A stretch of DNA of 6,591 nt from Collinsella sp. (GTDB taxonomy: Bacteria > Actinomycetota > Coriobacteriia > Coriobacteriales > Coriobacteriaceae), in NCBI GenBank assembly GCA_019419405.1, contig DYAA01000216.1, forward strand, positions 1-6,591. The letters run 5' to 3'. How positions within the stretch are numbered: position 1 is the stretch's first letter; the number at the start of each line of letters is the position of its first letter. A program made the position numbers and the translations under genes. Of this stretch, positions 5,656-6,591 are shown piece after piece. A model generated the notes under the pieces. It saw only the letters and a program-made list of their open reading frames with translations, was not told where the DNA came from and did not search any database.

Positions 5656-6591
5656 TTACTTCTTCTTTTTGCTTGGCATCGAAACTTTGATGCCTTGGGC
5701 GGACTTGGTTACGCGGGAGCGCTTGGCGCCCGTGGGCTTCTTTTTCTTGGGCTGGGCCTGGGCCACGCCCTCGAGTGCGCGGGCCTCGGCCTCACGAATG
5801 GTGCGAGCTTCGCGGCGCTGCGCCATGTCGGCGGCGACGCGCTTGGCAAAACGCTCCGCCGTCGAACCCGTCGAGCTCACCTTGCCGCCACCGCGACCCA
5901 GGCGGACGCGAACACCGCGGCCAAAACCAGTTGCGGCATGACGACGACGCGGCTTGAGCGAATCCATCATCGTGGCGAGCTTAAAAAACACCGAGCAGGT
6001 AAAGACCACGACGGCAGCCAAGATAACCATCTGGCCCATTGTCAGGTTGGCAATAGACAGCAGCTCCGGGAATCCGATAACGCCCACCAGGATGCCGGCG
6101 ACTACAAACACAAAGAGCACCACACGTAAGGGCGTGAGAGGCTGCGAGATGCGCCAGATCAGGCTGACGCTCGCCGCACACGACGTAAGCAGGCACATCG
6201 TAGACAGCGTGAGCTGGCTAAAGCCAAACACCCGCGCCACAAAGATATCGAGCGCTGCAGCCAAAATGACCGCAATCGACGCCGGCAGTGCCCGCTTGAG
6301 CACGTTCGTCAGGAACGATCCCTTCACGCGAGCATTGTTGGGCTCCAGGCCCAACACAAAGCCCGGCGCGCCAATACAGAAGAAGTTAATGAGCGTCATC
6401 TGGATGGGCTCGAAGGGGTACGGCGGCAGCGCGATGCACAGCGCCGCCAAGCCCATCGAGAACAGCGTTTTGGTCAGGAACAGCGCCGCGGAGCGCTGCA
6501 GGTTGTTGATGGAGCGACGGCCCTCGGCCACCACGGCGGGCATCGAGGCAAAGTCGTTGTCGACGAGTACGATCTCGGCCACGTTACGCGC
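5656..6591 (-). CDS. Cation-transporting P-type ATPase, C-terminal part (cut by window edge), with a basic tail
   Basis: P-type ATPases use ATP and a phospho-aspartate intermediate to move cations across the membrane. The 311 visible residues begin ARNVAEIVLVDNDF, the end of the hinge region after the phosphorylation domain (compare A-D-I-V-L-x-D-x-D-F in the family). FASMPAVVAEGRRSINNLQR leads into membrane segment 5. Six hydrophobic segments follow, at about residues 37-55, 61-85, 102-123, 127-148, 154-179 and 185-206, matching helices M5-M10. PFEPIQMTLIN and GLEPN in M6 and after it recall the CtpE-like group of actinobacterial and Firmicute ATPases, some reported as calcium transporters. 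Substrate cannot be assigned here. After M10 comes a cytosolic tail of about 100 residues rich in Arg and Lys, ending KKKK, which is longer than usual. The GTG at 6582 is internal, since the frame is open to the window end and upstream codons fit the family. Confidence 0.9.
   Translation of the reverse strand, partial: ARNVAEIVLVDNDFASMPAVVAEGRRSINNLQRSAALFLTKTLFSMGLAALCIALPPYPFEPIQMTLINFFCIGAPGFVLGLEPNNARVKGSFLTNVLKRALPASIAVILAAALDIFVARVFGFSQLTLSTMCLLTSCAASVSLIWRISQPLTPLRVVLFVFVVAGILVGVIGFPELLSIANLTMGQMVILAAVVVFTCSVFFKLATMMDSLKPRRRHAATGFGRGVRVRLGRGGGKVSSTGSTAERFAKRVAADMAQRREARTIREAEARALEGVAQAQPKKKKPTGAKRSRVTKSAQGIKVSMPSKKKK

Noticed and set aside
6580..6582. GTG at 6582 as the start of a separate short membrane protein.
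   Set aside because: The frame is open to the window edge, and the codons before it (Ala-Arg-Asn) continue the conserved P-type ATPase hinge. This is therefore a truncated large gene.

Overview
The window reads as a piece of chromosome from a moderately GC-rich Gram-positive bacterium. My best guess is the actinobacterial class Coriobacteriia (a Collinsella-like organism). This rests on the protein sequences, the frequent TTG start codons with strong Shine-Dalgarno sites, and the presence of MreBCD. It is an inference from memory and was not checked by any search. All six genes lie on the minus strand, so transcription runs from high to low coordinates. Coding density is high, and no stretch longer than about 110 bases lacks a gene.

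In transcription order: (1) 6591-5656 is the C-terminal part of a cation-transporting P-type ATPase, cut by the window edge, with an unusual basic tail of about 100 residues. (2) After a 103-base gap, 5552-4410 encodes a membrane protein with two N-terminal zinc ribbons, one transmembrane helix and an extracytoplasmic domain of unknown function. (3) After a 107-base gap with a good extended -10 promoter, 4302-3760 encodes a cyclophilin-type peptidyl-prolyl isomerase. (4) Eleven bases later, 3748-2444 encodes a TPR protein with one transmembrane helix and a small extracytoplasmic domain. (5) A 115-base gap follows, holding a GC-rich hairpin and a short tandem repeat. (6) The cell-shape operon comes next: mreB (2328-1285), mreC (1263-265) and the start of mreD (253 to beyond position 1).

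MreB, MreC and MreD form the core of the elongasome, which couples a cytosolic actin-like filament to peptidoglycan synthesis across the membrane. The cyclophilin and TPR genes are tightly spaced and probably co-transcribed. Whether their transcript reads on into mreB depends on the hairpin, which lacks a U-tract. The mreB, mreC and TPR genes all start with TTG preceded by strong ribosome binding sites.

I see no mobile element, CRISPR array, RNA gene or defence system. This is mostly an ordinary conserved locus. The parts worth a second look are the two uncharacterised single-pass membrane proteins, the basic tail of the ATPase and the short repeats in the intergenic regions.
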